Source: Oerskovia enterophila (lineage in GTDB: Bacteria > Actinomycetota > Actinomycetes > Actinomycetales > Cellulomonadaceae). From it: a stretch of 64,000 bases of DNA. The position numbers and the translations under genes were made by a program. Shown here one piece after another: positions 26,845 to 35,407 of the stretch. Where the stretch lies: positions 1-64,000 of the forward strand of contig NZ_MAQA01000020.1 in assembly GCF_001692445.1 (NCBI RefSeq), in the 5' to 3' direction. The notes beneath the pieces were generated by a model. It did not search any database and had not been told where the DNA came from. It saw nothing but the letters and a program-made list of their open reading frames with translations. How positions within the stretch are numbered: position 1 is the stretch's first letter; every line of letters begins with the position of its first letter.

Positions 26845-28375
26845 GGTGGCCCCTGGTCCGCAGCGCGAGCCCCTGCCCCACGTCCGACCGGGTGGGCGCG
26901 TCCCGCCCTGCGAGGTCCGCGACGGTCCAGGCGAGGCGCAGCACCCGGTCGGCCCCGCGCAGCGAGAGCGTCCCACGGTCGAGCGCCGTGTCGACGTCGG
27001 CCAGCAGGCCTCGCCCCGCGCCCAACCGTTCGCGCAGCCACGTCCCGGGCACCTCGGCGTTCGTCGACCAGGGGGTCCCCGCGAGCCGAGCCTTTGCCGC
27101 GGCCCGCGCGCCGGCGACACGCACGGCGACCGTCGCGCTCGTCTCCACGTCCCCCTCGCCCGCACGGTCCACCCGGGTCACGGGGCGCACCTCGACCTGG
27201 ACGTCCACGCGGTCGAGCAGCGGCCCCGAGAGGCGCCCGAAGTACCGTCGGCGGACGATCGGCGTGCACTGGCACTCGATCCCCTTGCCGATCGAGAGAC
27301 CGCACGGGCAGGGGTTCGCGGCGAGCACCAGCTGGAAGCGTGCCGGGTAGCGCGCCGAGCCCGCGGCCCGGTGGATCACGAGCTCACCGTGCTCGAGCGG
27401 CTGCCGCAGCGTCTGGAGCACCCGGGAGCCGAACTCGGGGGCCTCGTCGAGGAAGAGGACCCCGCGGTGCGCCCGCGAGGCGGCACCGGGACGAGGCAGG
27501 CCCGACCCTCCGCCGACGATCGAGGCGGCCGTCGCCGTGTGGTGGGGGTCTTCGTAGGGCGGACGCCGCACGAGTCCCTGACCGGGGTCGAACACCCCCG
27601 CGACCGAGTGGACCGCGGTGACCTCGACGGCCTCGGCCTCGTCGAGGTCCGGCAGGATGCTCGTGATCCGCGACGCGAGCATGGTCTTGCCCGCCCCGGG
27701 GGGTCCGACGAGCAGCAGGTGGTGGCCTCCCGCTGCGGCGACCTCGACGGCTCGCCGGGCCTGCTCCTGCCCCAGGACGTCCCGCAGGTCGCCCTCGGCC
27801 CGTCGTGGCCGTTCGACCCGTGGCGCACGGGAGGCGGCCGACGGCAGGACCATGCCGGGGACCTCGGCGCCGTAGAGGGCCGCGACCTCGGCGAGGCTCG
27901 CGACGCCGACGACGCGCGCCCCGGGCACGAGGCGCGCCTCCTGCGCGTCCTCCAGCGGCACGACGACGTCGCACAGCCCGGCCGCGACCGCGGCGGCCAC
28001 GGCAGGGAGCACCCCACGGACGGGCTGCAGCCGGCCGTCGAGCCCGAGCTCGCCGATGTGCACGACCTTCTCGGGGTCGGACACCGAGATCCGGCGAGCG
28101 CCGGCCAGCATCGCGACGGCGATGGCCAGGTCGAAGCCCGAGCCGGACTTCGGCAGCGACGCGGGAGACAGGTTGACCGTGACCTTGCGCTGGGGCCACG
28201 AGATGCCGGACGAGGCGATCGCGGCCCGGACGCGGTCGCGCGACTCGGACAGCGCCGCGTCCGGCAGCCCCACGAGCGTGAACCCGGGGACCGAGGCCGC
28301 CAGGTGGGCCTGCACCTCCACGAGGTGGCCCGAGAGTCCCACGAGCGAGACCGCGAACGTCGTGCCGAGGGTCAT
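26837..28375 (-). CDS. comM: YifB/ComM family Mg-chelatase-like AAA+ ATPase
   Basis: The 512-aa protein has an N-terminal Lon-like domain (VEVQAHLAASVPGFTLVGLPDAALSESRDRVRAAI, then VTVNLSPASLPKSGSGFDLAIA), a central AAA+ module with Walker A GPPGAGKT, Walker B VLFLDEAPEF, and ANPCPCG with a four-cysteine C-x-C block, and a C-terminal lid. In Vibrio and Haemophilus ComM is a helicase for branch migration during recombination of taken-up DNA. ATG 28375 shares one base with the yraN stop (TGATG), so the genes are coupled. The longer frame to 28486 lies inside yraN and is rejected. Confidence 0.92.
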   Translation of the reverse strand: MTLGTTFAVSLVGLSGHLVEVQAHLAASVPGFTLVGLPDAALSESRDRVRAAIASSGISWPQRKVTVNLSPASLPKSGSGFDLAIAVAMLAGARRISVSDPEKVVHIGELGLDGRLQPVRGVLPAVAAAVAAGLCDVVVPLEDAQEARLVPGARVVGVASLAEVAALYGAEVPGMVLPSAASRAPRVERPRRAEGDLRDVLGQEQARRAVEVAAAGGHHLLLVGPPGAGKTMLASRITSILPDLDEAEAVEVTAVHSVAGVFDPGQGLVRRPPYEDPHHTATAASIVGGGSGLPRPGAASRAHRGVLFLDEAPEFGSRVLQTLRQPLEHGELVIHRAAGSARYPARFQLVLAANPCPCGLSIGKGIECQCTPIVRRRYFGRLSGPLLDRVDVQVEVRPVTRVDRAGEGDVETSATVAVRVAGARAAAKARLAGTPWSTNAEVPGTWLRERLGAGRGLLADVDTALDRGTLSLRGADRVLRLAWTVADLAGRDAPTRSDVGQGLALRTRGHHG

Positions 28376-28731
28376 CAGCTGACCCCGACGAGGTGCTCGA
28401 CCTGCGCGGCCCCTGCCTGCGGGAGCACGACGGCCACGACGTCGATCCGGACCGATCCGGGCCGCACCGGGTGGGCGGCCATCCACTCACCGGTCAGCCG
28501 GCGCAGCCGCGCGAGCTTGTCCGGGGTCACGGCCTCGGCGGGATGCCCGTAGGCCGTGCCTCGTCGCGTCTTGACCTCGACGACGACGAGCACGTCGCCG
28601 TCCCTGGCCACCACGTCGAGCTCGCCCCGGGTGCCGCGCCAGTTGCGGTCGAGCACGACCCACCCGGCCTCGACCAGGTATCTCGCGGCGATCTTCTCCC
28701 CGTACCGACCGACAGCGTCCTTCGCTCCCAT
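28375..28731 (-). CDS. yraN: UPF0102 / YraN family nuclease-like protein
   Basis: This 118-aa protein has the YraN fold, related to Holliday junction resolvases: GRYGEKIAARYLVEAGWVVLDRNWR, then the nuclease-like RGELDVVARDGDVLVVVEVKTR with acidic residues and the E-x-K motif. The function is unproved. ATG 28731 is chosen because GGAGGTGG precedes it at the right distance; the longer frame (28761) is not needed. It is first in yraN-comM-dprA. Confidence 0.9.
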   Translation of the reverse strand: MGAKDAVGRYGEKIAARYLVEAGWVVLDRNWRGTRGELDVVARDGDVLVVVEVKTRRGTAYGHPAEAVTPDKLARLRRLTGEWMAAHPVRPGSVRIDVVAVVLPQAGAAQVEHLVGVS

Positions 28732-28788
28732 GTCCCACCTCCGGGCCACACCCTGACGCACTCAGGGGCGGCGCGGGGCGCGGGGACA

Positions 28789-28809
28789 CGGGGCCTGTGG
28801 ACGGCCCCG
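28789..28809 (-). terminator. Weak hairpin between DUF2469 gene and yraN
   Basis: CGGGGCC (28789-28795) pairs with GGCCCCG (28803-28809), loop 7 nt. It sits in the 242-bp gap between the DUF2469 stop (28974) and the yraN start (28731), which otherwise shows only GC-rich sequence with no gene. It could end the lepB-rnhB-DUF2469 transcript. Confidence 0.35.
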
Positions 28810-28973
28810 CGGGTCGCGCGCCTGTGCACGGCTCGAAGCTGCGGGCGGCCGCTGCGTGGCAGTGCACGGAGGGCAGACGGAGGCGGACGACAGCGCCGCA
28901 CGCAGCGATCACGGCTACGGGTACGGGTCAGCGCAGCACGACCCCAGCAGCACCCGCCGCCGCCCGGCGTTTC

Positions 28974-29273
28974 CTAGAGCTGGAGCTCGGCCTTGGCCAG
29001 CTCCTCGACGTTCACGTCCTTGAACGTCACGACGCGCACCGACTTCACGAAGCGGGCCGACCGGTAGACGTCCCAGACCCACGCGTCGGCCAGCCGTAGC
29101 TCGAAGTACACCTCGCCGGCGGCCGAGCGGACCTGCAGGTCCACCTGGTTCGCGAGGTAGAAACGTCGTTCGGTCTCGACCACGTAGGAGAACAGGCCCA
29201 CCACATCGCGATACTCGCGGTAGAGGGCCAGTTCCATCTCGGTCTCATAGTTCTCGAGGTCTTCGGCGCTCAC
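28974..29273 (-). CDS. DUF2469 family protein
   Basis: A 99-aa protein very similar in sequence pattern to the actinobacterial DUF2469 family (mycobacterial Rv2901c type): SAEDLENYETEMELALYREY, VVETERRFYLANQV and VYFELRLADAWVWDVYRSARFVKSVRVVTFKDVNVEEL. The function is unknown, and the conservation beside rnhB and lepB suggests a housekeeping role. GTG 29273 is chosen from the family N-terminus; an in-frame ATG at 29291 is the alternative, and neither has a Shine-Dalgarno. Confidence 0.88.
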   Translation of the reverse strand: MSAEDLENYETEMELALYREYRDVVGLFSYVVETERRFYLANQVDLQVRSAAGEVYFELRLADAWVWDVYRSARFVKSVRVVTFKDVNVEELAKAELQL

Positions 29274-29357
29274 TGGACCATCATGGACCATCGGCGGACC
29301 GAACCCGGGACGCGCACCCGCGCACGCACGCTGCGGCGCGCCGACGAGCCTCTCCCC

Positions 29358-30125
29358 TCAGGCCCCGTCCTGCTCGGGGAGCCGCCAGCTGCGCCGGTGC
29401 TGCGGCGTCGGGCCGTGGGCCTTGAGCGCCTCGACGTGCACGGCCGCGCCGTACCCCTTGTTGCCGTCCCAGCCGTAGGCCGGGTACTGCCGGGCGAGTC
29501 CCGTCATGAGGCCGTCGCGCTCGCACTTGGCGAGCACGCTCGCCGCCGCGACCGAGGCGCACTGGAGGTCGGCCTTGACCAGGGTCCGCACGGCAGGGTC
29601 AGGCAGCGCCTCCAGGTCGTCCTCGGGGTCCAGGTCGAAGGCCTCGAAGAGGTCGACCGTCGGGCGGGTCAGCCAGTCGTGCTTGCCGTCGAGCAGGACG
29701 GCGTCGACGGGTCCGAGCGACCTGCGGACCTGGGCGAGCGCACGGCGCCCGGCGAGCCGGAGGGCGGCCACGATCCCGTGGGCGTCGATCTCCGCCGGGC
29801 CGGCGTGCCCGACGGCCCATGCGAGACCCCAGTCGCGCACCGCGGGCAGCAGCGCCTCGCGCGCCGCGGGCGTGAGCATCTTGGAGTCGGTCAGCCCCTC
29901 CGGGAACGCGCCCGTGGTCAGGTCGACCACGACGACGCCCACGCTGACCGGTCCGGCGAGCGCCCCGCGCCCGACCTCGTCCATGCCGGCGACGAACCGT
30001 GCCCCCGAGTCGAGCATCGAGCGCTCGTGGCGCATGGTCGGCGGCACGGGACCGGTCGCCCGCTTCGCGGGGGCCTTGCGGGGCTTGTTCGCGGCCGCGG
30101 GGCGCGCACCGAGGTCGGTCGTCAC
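29358..30125 (-). CDS. rnhB: Ribonuclease HII
   Basis: RNase HII removes ribonucleotides from DNA. In this 255-aa protein the metal-binding motif is [23 protein letters not shown], with further active-site blocks [61 protein letters not shown] and [11 protein letters not shown]. About 35 basic residues precede the domain. GTG 30125 overlaps the lepB stop by 4 bp, so translation is coupled. Confidence 0.95.
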   Translation of the reverse strand: MTTDLGARPAAANKPRKAPAKRATGPVPPTMRHERSMLDSGARFVAGMDEVGRGALAGPVSVGVVVVDLTTGAFPEGLTDSKMLTPAAREALLPAVRDWGLAWAVGHAGPAEIDAHGIVAALRLAGRRALAQVRRSLGPVDAVLLDGKHDWLTRPTVDLFEAFDLDPEDDLEALPDPAVRTLVKADLQCASVAAASVLAKCERDGLMTGLARQYPAYGWDGNKGYGAAVHVEALKAHGPTPQHRRSWRLPEQDGA

Positions 30126-30823
30126 GGCTCCGGCACCTCCGCGAACACGTCGCCCGGGTTGCGCATGAACGTGAAGTCGCTCAGGGGCCAGACCTTGACG
30201 AACGCGGTCCCCACGACGTTGTTGATCGGCACGAACCCTCCGCCCGGCTTGCCAGTGTTGTAGCGCGAGTCGGCGGAGTGCTGGCGGTTGTCGCCCATGA
30301 CGAACAGCATGCCCTCCGGGACCACGGTGTCGAAAGGGTCCTGGCTCGGGACGGAGCCCGGCTTGATGTACGTCTCGTCGATGGGCTGCCCGTTGACGCT
30401 CACGCGCCCCTGGGCGTCGCAGCACACGACCGTGTCGCCCGGGAGGCCGATCACGCGCTTGATGAGGTGCTCGCCCGTGTCCTGCGGGAGCAGTCCCACG
30501 AACGTCATGGCCGACGTCACGGCGTTGCCCACCGGCCCGCGGTCGGGGGCGACGTACGGCGGGAGCCAGCTGCCCGGGTCCTTGAAGACGATGACGTCCC
30601 CGCGGTGGACGTCGAACGCGTCGGGCACGAGCCGGGAGACCATCACCCGGTCCCCCTCGACGAGCGTGTCCTCCATCGAGGCGCTCGGGATGAAGAAGGC
30701 CTGCACGAGGAACGACTTGATGAGCCACGAGAGCACCAGGGCGCTGACCAGGATGATCGCGGTCTCGCGCACGAGCGACGGCCTGCGGGGTGCGCGGCGC
30801 GCGCCGGGCTGCTGCTCTGCCAT
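30122..30823 (-). CDS. lepB: Signal peptidase I
   Basis: LepB cuts signal peptides from exported proteins on the outer face of the membrane. The 233-aa protein has a basic N-tail, one TM segment ([20 protein letters not shown]), the catalytic Ser49 in IPSASMEDT, Lys122 in [11 protein letters not shown] and the [12 protein letters not shown] box. ATG 30823 is preferred because AAGGAG lies at the right distance; the frame is open further up to 31246, with an alternative GTG at 30910. A rplS terminator hairpin upstream means it likely has its own promoter in 30824-30968. Confidence 0.95.
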   Translation of the reverse strand: MAEQQPGARRAPRRPSLVRETAIILVSALVLSWLIKSFLVQAFFIPSASMEDTLVEGDRVMVSRLVPDAFDVHRGDVIVFKDPGSWLPPYVAPDRGPVGNAVTSAMTFVGLLPQDTGEHLIKRVIGLPGDTVVCCDAQGRVSVNGQPIDETYIKPGSVPSQDPFDTVVPEGMLFVMGDNRQHSADSRYNTGKPGGGFVPINNVVGTAFVKVWPLSDFTFMRNPGDVFAEVPEP

Positions 30824-30968
30824 CTCGCTCCTTGCGTGAGCACCGGCACCCGGATGGTCACCGGGGGCGGGTTCGGGTCGGGCTGCTGCCTGGGCGGCGC
30901 TCTCTGTCACGCGCTCACTGTGCCATTTCGACGCCCGAGAGGGGAAAACGGCGCGCGCCGGGACGCCG

Positions 30969-31000
30969 ACGGGCGGCCACCTCGAGAGGTGACCGCCCGT
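30969..31000 (-). terminator. rplS terminator hairpin
   Basis: ACGGGCGG (30969-30976) pairs with CCGCCCGT (30993-31000); after one mismatch, CACCTC pairs with GAGGTG. It is 37 nt past the rplS stop. Confidence 0.65.
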
Positions 31001-31037
31001 GGGCGTGCAGTGCGGCTGACGGGGTGTCAGGACCGGA

Positions 31038-31397
31038 TCACTTGGCGGGAAGCGCGTCGCGCTTCTCCTTGATCTTCGCCTTCTTGCCGCGCAGCTTGCG
31101 CAGGTAGTACAGCTTGGCGCGACGGACGTCACCGCGCGTGACGACCTCGATCGTCTCGAGCGTCGGGGAGTGCACCGGGAAGGTACGCTCCACGCCGACA
31201 CCGAAGCTGATCTTGCGGACCGTGAAGGTCTCGCGGACGCCGCCACCCTGGCGGCCGATGACGACGCCCTGGAACGCCTGGACGCGGGAGCGGTTGCCCT
31301 CGACGACCTTGACGTTGACCTTGACGGTGTCTCCGGCCCGGAACTCCGGGATGTCGCTACGCAGCGATGCTGCGTCGACGCTGTCCAGCGTGTGCAT
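31038..31397 (-). CDS. rplS: Large ribosomal subunit protein bL19
   Basis: L19 lies at the 30S-50S interface. The 119-residue product is of normal length, with [59 protein letters not shown] and [23 protein letters not shown] 31397 has GGGGAGA 7 nt upstream; the longer frame to 31502 is unsupported. Hairpins lie on both sides, so it is probably its own transcription unit after trmD. Confidence 0.97.
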   Translation of the reverse strand: MHTLDSVDAASLRSDIPEFRAGDTVKVNVKVVEGNRSRVQAFQGVVIGRQGGGVRETFTVRKISFGVGVERTFPVHSPTLETIEVVTRGDVRRAKLYYLRKLRGKKAKIKEKRDALPAK

Positions 31398-31525
31398 TGT
31401 TCTCTCCCCGCTCTGCCACAGGTCAGACGCGTTCTCGTGGCCCACCGCGAGGTGGGTCCGGTTCAGTACAAGGGTGGTGCTCGCATGAGATCGGTCGCGC
31501 ACGCGGACGTGCGGTGAGCCTCCCC

Positions 31526-31572
31526 TGTGGCAGAGACCCGACCGGCGGACACCGAGGGTCTATTCTGCCACA
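31526..31572 (-). terminator. Hairpin overlapping the trmD stop codon
   Basis: TGTGGCAG (31526-31533) pairs with CTGCCACA (31565-31572) and AGACCC (31534-31539) with GGGTCT (31556-31561), with a 3-nt bulge. The upstream arm on the minus strand contains the last codons and stop of trmD, an unusual overlap. Confidence 0.5.
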
Positions 31573-32399
31573 CCGCCGGGAACGGTCCCCGGGCCTGCTT
31601 CAGGAGCAGGGTTCTCGACCGTCACCGGGCGACGCAACGCGCCGTCGGCGATCTTCCACCCGAGCCCCGTCAGGAACGCGCGGTCGTGCTTGTCGAGCGT
31701 GCTCACCTCGAGCGCCTCGATCAGGTCCGGCCTGCGGGCTGCGGTCTTCTCGAGCGCGCGGTCCCTGCGCCAGCGGCGGATCTTCGCGTGGTGCCCGGAG
31801 AGCAGGACGTCGGGCACCTCGATGTCCTGCCAGACGGGCGGCTTGGTGTACACCGGGTACTCGAGCAGGCCGGCCGCACCGTGCGACTCCTCCACGAGCG
31901 ACTCGGGGTTGCCGATCACTCCGGGAAGCAGGCGGGCGACGGCCTCGACCATGACGAGCGAGGCGACCTCGCCGCCGTTGAGCACGTAGTCGCCGATCGA
32001 GAGCTCGCTCACGCGGTGCCCCGCGGCGCGGTAGTGCTCGGCCACGCGCGCGTCGATCCCCTCGTAGCGCCCGCACGCGAAGACGAGCTGGTCCTCGGTC
32101 GCCAGGGCTTCCGCGGTGCGCTGGGTGAACGTCGTGCCCGACGGCGTCGGGACCACCAGGTGCGCGGGTCCGGTCGAGGTCAGCTCGTCGATGGCCTGCC
32201 CCCACACGTCGGGGCGCATGACCATGCCCGCTCCCCCGCCGAAGGGCGTGTCGTCGACCGTACGGTGGCGGTCCGTCGTCCAGTCGCGCAGGTCGTGGAC
32301 GCGCAGGTCGAGCAGCCCTGCGACGCGGGCCTTGCCGACGAGCGACAGGTCGAGCGCGGCCAGGTACTCGGGGAAGATCGAGACGATGTCGATGCGCAC
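31560..32399 (-). CDS. trmD: tRNA (guanine-37-N1)-methyltransferase
   Basis: TrmD makes m1G37, which prevents +1 frameshifts. The 279-aa protein has the knotted SPOUT fold signatures: [80 protein letters not shown] and [24 protein letters not shown] 32399 is one base after the rimM stop. The order rpsP-khpA-rimM-trmD-rplS is classic. Confidence 0.97.
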   Translation of the reverse strand: MRIDIVSIFPEYLAALDLSLVGKARVAGLLDLRVHDLRDWTTDRHRTVDDTPFGGGAGMVMRPDVWGQAIDELTSTGPAHLVVPTPSGTTFTQRTAEALATEDQLVFACGRYEGIDARVAEHYRAAGHRVSELSIGDYVLNGGEVASLVMVEAVARLLPGVIGNPESLVEESHGAAGLLEYPVYTKPPVWQDIEVPDVLLSGHHAKIRRWRRDRALEKTAARRPDLIEALEVSTLDKHDRAFLTGLGWKIADGALRRPVTVENPAPEAGPGTVPGGVAE

Positions 32400-32400
32400 G

Positions 32401-32988
32401 TCAGTCGTTCGTCCCGTCGGTGCCGTCAGAGCCGTCGGAAGAGTCACCCGAGCCCGGCGTGGGCTCGGCGACCTCGAGCCGGTCCGCGTCCCGGGCGAGG
32501 AGCCCGCCCGGCGGGTCCAGCACCACGCGACCGCCGGGGACGTCGACCACGGGCACGATCGCGTGCACGAACGGCACGAGCGTGCGCGAGCCGTCCGTCT
32601 CCTTGATCACGAGCATGTCGTGGGCGGGCAGGTGCTCGAGCCCCTGGACCTCACCGACGACCGTCCCGTCCTCGAGCTCGGCGCGCAGGCCCGCGAGCTC
32701 GTGCGGGTACCAGGCGTCCTCCTCGTCGGAGACGTCGGCCTCGACCACGAGCGTGACACCGCGCATGCGCTCGGCCGCGGAGCGGTCCGTCACACCCGCG
32801 AAGGTCACGAGCCACTTGCCCTGGTGCAGCCGTGCGCGCTCGATCGTCAGCGGGCCCGCCTCCGCGGGCTCGGTGTCGATCGAGGACCCGACGACGAGAC
32901 GTGCCTCGGGGTTGTCGGTGCGCAGGTCCAGCGCGACCTCGCCGCGCAGTCCGTGGGCGCGGCCGATACGGGCCACCGTGAGCTGCAT
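32401..32988 (-). CDS. rimM: Ribosome maturation factor RimM
   Basis: RimM helps assemble the 30S head by binding S19. The 195-aa protein has the N-terminal barrel ([29 protein letters not shown]) and a PRC-barrel ([27 protein letters not shown], then [27 protein letters not shown]). The last 35 residues are an acidic Ser/Asp-rich tail. ATG 32988 has AAGGAG 6 nt upstream. A 17-bp hairpin separates it from khpA. Confidence 0.95.
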   Translation of the reverse strand: MQLTVARIGRAHGLRGEVALDLRTDNPEARLVVGSSIDTEPAEAGPLTIERARLHQGKWLVTFAGVTDRSAAERMRGVTLVVEADVSDEEDAWYPHELAGLRAELEDGTVVGEVQGLEHLPAHDMLVIKETDGSRTLVPFVHAIVPVVDVPGGRVVLDPPGGLLARDADRLEVAEPTPGSGDSSDGSDGTDGTND

Positions 32989-33105
32989 CGTGTGCTCCTT
33001 CTCGTCGTGTACGTGCTGGTCGTTCCGGGGCGCGGACCGCTCGACCGGACGGGATCACCGTGGCACCCGTGCGGCGGCGCCGCACCCGTGCCCGGTGTCG
33101 GACAG

Positions 33106-33148
33106 ACGACGAGGCCCGGTCCGCCGTGAGGGGACCGGGCCTCGTCGT
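33106..33148 (-). terminator. 17-bp perfect hairpin between khpA and rimM
   Basis: ACGACGAGGCCCGGTCC (33106-33122) pairs with 33132-33148, loop 9 nt, 63 nt past the khpA stop. It lies inside the usually continuous rpsP-rimM-trmD operon, so rimM-trmD probably has its own promoter in the 223-bp gap or depends on partial readthrough. Confidence 0.65.
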
Positions 33149-33211
33149 ACCGTGCAGTCGGCGGACCGACCGTCACGTCGTGCTGTGAATCGGCTCTGCG
33201 CTCAGCAGGCG

Positions 33212-33451
33212 TCAGCGGCGATCGACGTCAACGACGTCGACCCGCACCGGACCGTCGACCGACAGGGCTCCGATCACCGTGCGCAGCGCGCGGGCAGTAC
33301 GCCCGCCTCGCCCGATGACGCGTCCGAGGTCCTCGGGGTGAACCCGGACCTCGAGCAGCTCGCCCCGGCGCAGCGGCTTCGCGTTGACCCGGACCGCGTC
33401 CGGGTTGTCCACGATCCCGCGCACCAGGTGCTCGAGCGCCTCGCCGAGCAT
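33212..33451 (-). CDS. khpA: KH-domain RNA-binding protein KhpA (YlqC)
   Basis: This 79-aa protein is a single KH domain with VDNPDAVRV near the N-terminus and the RNA-gripping GxxG loop in LGRVIGRGGRTARALRTVI. KhpA works with KhpB as a small RNA chaperone in Gram-positive bacteria. Its ATG shares one base with the rpsP stop (TGATG). Confidence 0.93.
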   Translation of the reverse strand: MLGEALEHLVRGIVDNPDAVRVNAKPLRRGELLEVRVHPEDLGRVIGRGGRTARALRTVIGALSVDGPVRVDVVDVDRR

Positions 33452-33879
33452 CAGGCCTGCTCTTCGGCTGCCTCAGCCGCGTCAGCGGACTCGACCGGAG
33501 CAGCGGACTTCTTCTCGGCAGCCTTGGCCTTGGCCTTCTCGGCGTCCTGAGCGGCAGCCTCGATGGCAGCGGCCGGGTCGACCTTCTCGCCCTTGACGCG
33601 CAGGGTGCCCTCGGCACCCGGCAGGCCCTTGAACTTCTGCCAGTCACCCGTGATCTTGAGGAGCACGAGCACCTGCGGCGACGGCTGCGCGCCGACGCTC
33701 AGCCAGTACTGCGCACGCTCGGAGGAGATGTCGATGAGCGACGGCTCCTCGGTCGGGTGGTACTTGCCGATCTCCTCGATGACGCGACCGTCGCGCTTGG
33801 TGCGCGAGTCGGCGACGACGACACGGTAGTACGGCGCACGGATCTTGCCGAGACGCTTCAAACGAATTCTGGTGGCCAC
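33451..33879 (-). CDS. rpsP: Small ribosomal subunit protein bS16 with Ala/Glu tail
   Basis: S16 organises the 5' domain of 16S rRNA. The core (residues 1-85) has [41 protein letters not shown] and [32 protein letters not shown]. An added low-complexity tail of about 55 residues rich in Ala, Lys and Glu follows, typical of actinobacterial S16. GTG 33879 is taken from the family start; AGGAGA lies about 12 nt upstream. Confidence 0.96.
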   Translation of the reverse strand: MATRIRLKRLGKIRAPYYRVVVADSRTKRDGRVIEEIGKYHPTEEPSLIDISSERAQYWLSVGAQPSPQVLVLLKITGDWQKFKGLPGAEGTLRVKGEKVDPAAAIEAAAQDAEKAKAKAAEKKSAAPVESADAAEAAEEQA

Positions 33880-34004
33880 TGTGGTGGTCTCTCCTGGTTC
33901 TGGGTGAGGTGACCCGTGCGTCCTCCCGGTGGGGACCAGGCGAGCACGAGGTCGGGACACGGCGTAGCGCGGAGAGAGGGGCCGGGCACGCCGAGTACCC
34001 GGCT

Positions 34005-34034
34005 ATTGTGCCAGACCAGACAGCGTGCGACCAA
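34005..34034 (-). promoter_or_regulatory. Candidate rpsP promoter
   Basis: Minus strand TTGGTC (34034-34029), an 18-bp spacer, then CACAAT (34010-34005) gives a leader of about 120 nt. The match is moderate. This is the least GC-rich stretch of the gap upstream of rpsP. Confidence 0.35.
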
Positions 34035-34090
34035 CCCGTCCTTCGAGGACCCGTGTCACACGAGACGACTCCCTCGGACCGGTGCGAAAG

Positions 34091-34173
34091 CCCCTCAGAC
34101 CGGAGACACCACCCTCACCCACCACACACGGCGCGCCCAGGCGAGGGCCCCACCCCTCAGACCGGAGACACCA
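34091..34173. repeat. 21-bp direct repeat, second copy spanning the amidohydrolase stop codon
   Basis: An identical 21-bp sequence beginning CCCCTCAGACCGGAG occurs at 34091-34111 and 34153-34173 (period 62 bp). The second copy contains the last four codons and stop of the amidohydrolase gene. The first copy looks like a duplicated gene end just downstream of it. Confidence 0.75.
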
Positions 34174-35275
34174 GTTCCCCGCGCAGCACCACGGCCTTCG
34201 GGTGCCGCAGCACCTCGATGTTCTCGCGGGGGTCCTCCGGGTAGACCACGAGGTCCGCGCTCGACCCCTCGACGAGCCCGCCGTAGCCCAGGAACTCGCG
34301 CCCCTGCCAGCTCGCGGCCGCGACGACGTCGGCCGTCGGGACGCCCGCGGCCACCATCTCCGCGCACTCGTCGGCGATCCGGCCGTGCCCGAGGGTGCCG
34401 CCCGCGTCGGTGCCGACCAACAGCTGGATGCCGGCCTCGTGGAGCTGGCGCACCTGCTCGTACCGACGCTCGTGCATGTCGCGCATGCGCGAGGCGAAGA
34501 GCGGGTACTTGCCCTCGGCCTGCCGGGCGATGTTCTCGAACTCGGCGACCTGCAGGAGCGTGGGCGTCACGGCGATGCCCCGCTCGGACAGCGTGTACAT
34601 GTCGTCGGGGTGGATCCCGGTGCCGTGCTCGATGCAGTCGACGCCCGCGGCCAGCAGCGAGGGGACGACCTCGCTCGAGAACGCGTGGACCGTGACGCGC
34701 GCGGCCTCGGCGTGCGCGACCGCGACTGCCTCGGTCAGCACGTCCTGCGGCCACAGGGGGCGCAGGTCGCCGTCGGCACCGAGGTCGCGGTCGATCCAGT
34801 CCCCGACGAGCTTGACCCAGCCGTCCCCGGCGCGCGCCTCCTGGCGCACGACCTCGGGGAGCTGCGTGACGTCGTCGAGCTCGAGACCGAAGTTGCGCAG
34901 GTAGCGCTTGGGGCGCGCGATGTGGCGCCCCGCCCGCACGATGCGCGGCAGGTCACGGCGTGACCGGACCCACCGGGTGTCGAGCGGGGACCCCGCGTCA
35001 CGCAGCAGGAGCACGCCGCTGTCGCGGTCCGCGACGGCCTGCGCCTGTGCGGTCGCGTTGTCGACCGGCCCGTCAGGACCGAGACCGACGTGGCAGTGCA
35101 CGTCCACGAGCCCGGGCAGCACCCAGCCCTCGATCGCGACCATGTTCGTGCCCTGCGCGGACGGGCGGGTCAGCGTGACGTGGCCGTCCTTGACCCAGAG
35201 GTCGGAGACCTCGCGGTCGTCTCCCAGGAGGATGCGACCTCTGATGTGCAGCGAGGGGCCTTCCAGCGCGGACAT
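34157..35275 (-). CDS. Imidazolonepropionase-like amidohydrolase
   Basis: This 372-aa metal-dependent hydrolase has a beta-sandwich N-terminus and the TIM-barrel metal motif GLVDVHCHVGLGPDG (HxH, residues about 58-60). Further ligand regions are WVKLVGDWIDRD, VTVHAFSSEVV, DCIEHGTGI and LLVGTDAGGT (the catalytic Asp). The substrate is not identifiable; prolidase-like or cyclic-amide hydrolases share this pattern. ATG 35275 has GGAG 5 nt upstream. It is transcribed in the same direction between ffh and rpsP, with terminator-like hairpins separating it from ffh. Confidence 0.85.
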   Translation of the reverse strand: MSALEGPSLHIRGRILLGDDREVSDLWVKDGHVTLTRPSAQGTNMVAIEGWVLPGLVDVHCHVGLGPDGPVDNATAQAQAVADRDSGVLLLRDAGSPLDTRWVRSRRDLPRIVRAGRHIARPKRYLRNFGLELDDVTQLPEVVRQEARAGDGWVKLVGDWIDRDLGADGDLRPLWPQDVLTEAVAVAHAEAARVTVHAFSSEVVPSLLAAGVDCIEHGTGIHPDDMYTLSERGIAVTPTLLQVAEFENIARQAEGKYPLFASRMRDMHERRYEQVRQLHEAGIQLLVGTDAGGTLGHGRIADECAEMVAAGVPTADVVAAASWQGREFLGYGGLVEGSSADLVVYPEDPRENIEVLRHPKAVVLRGELVSPV

Positions 35276-35361
35276 CGGTCTCCAGGTTCTCGGACGGTCG
35301 GGGTGCGTCCGTCGCGCCGCCGGACGGGCCGGACCACGGTGTCGGACGAGGGGTCGGACGA

Positions 35362-35387
35362 AGGTCAGGTGTGAGCCACCGTGACCT
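35362..35387 (-). terminator. ffh terminator hairpin
   Basis: AGGTCA (35362-35367) pairs with TGACCT (35382-35387) and GGTG with CACC inside, with one bulged G and a 5-nt loop, 20 nt past the ffh stop. A TAGCGCGCTA palindrome (35401-35410) overlaps the stop itself. Confidence 0.5.
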
Positions 35388-35407
35388 GCAGGACATAACC
35401 TAGCGCG

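Noticed and set aside
28732-28973. tRNA or small RNA gene in the gap between yraN and the DUF2469 gene
   Set aside because: No cloverleaf, no TTCGA-type T-loop and no terminator-flanked unit could be assembled; only a weak 7-bp hairpin.
33106-33148. SRP RNA or other structured non-coding RNA
   Set aside because: The element is a single simple 17-bp hairpin without the conserved SRP tetraloop or further helices; a terminator is the simpler reading.
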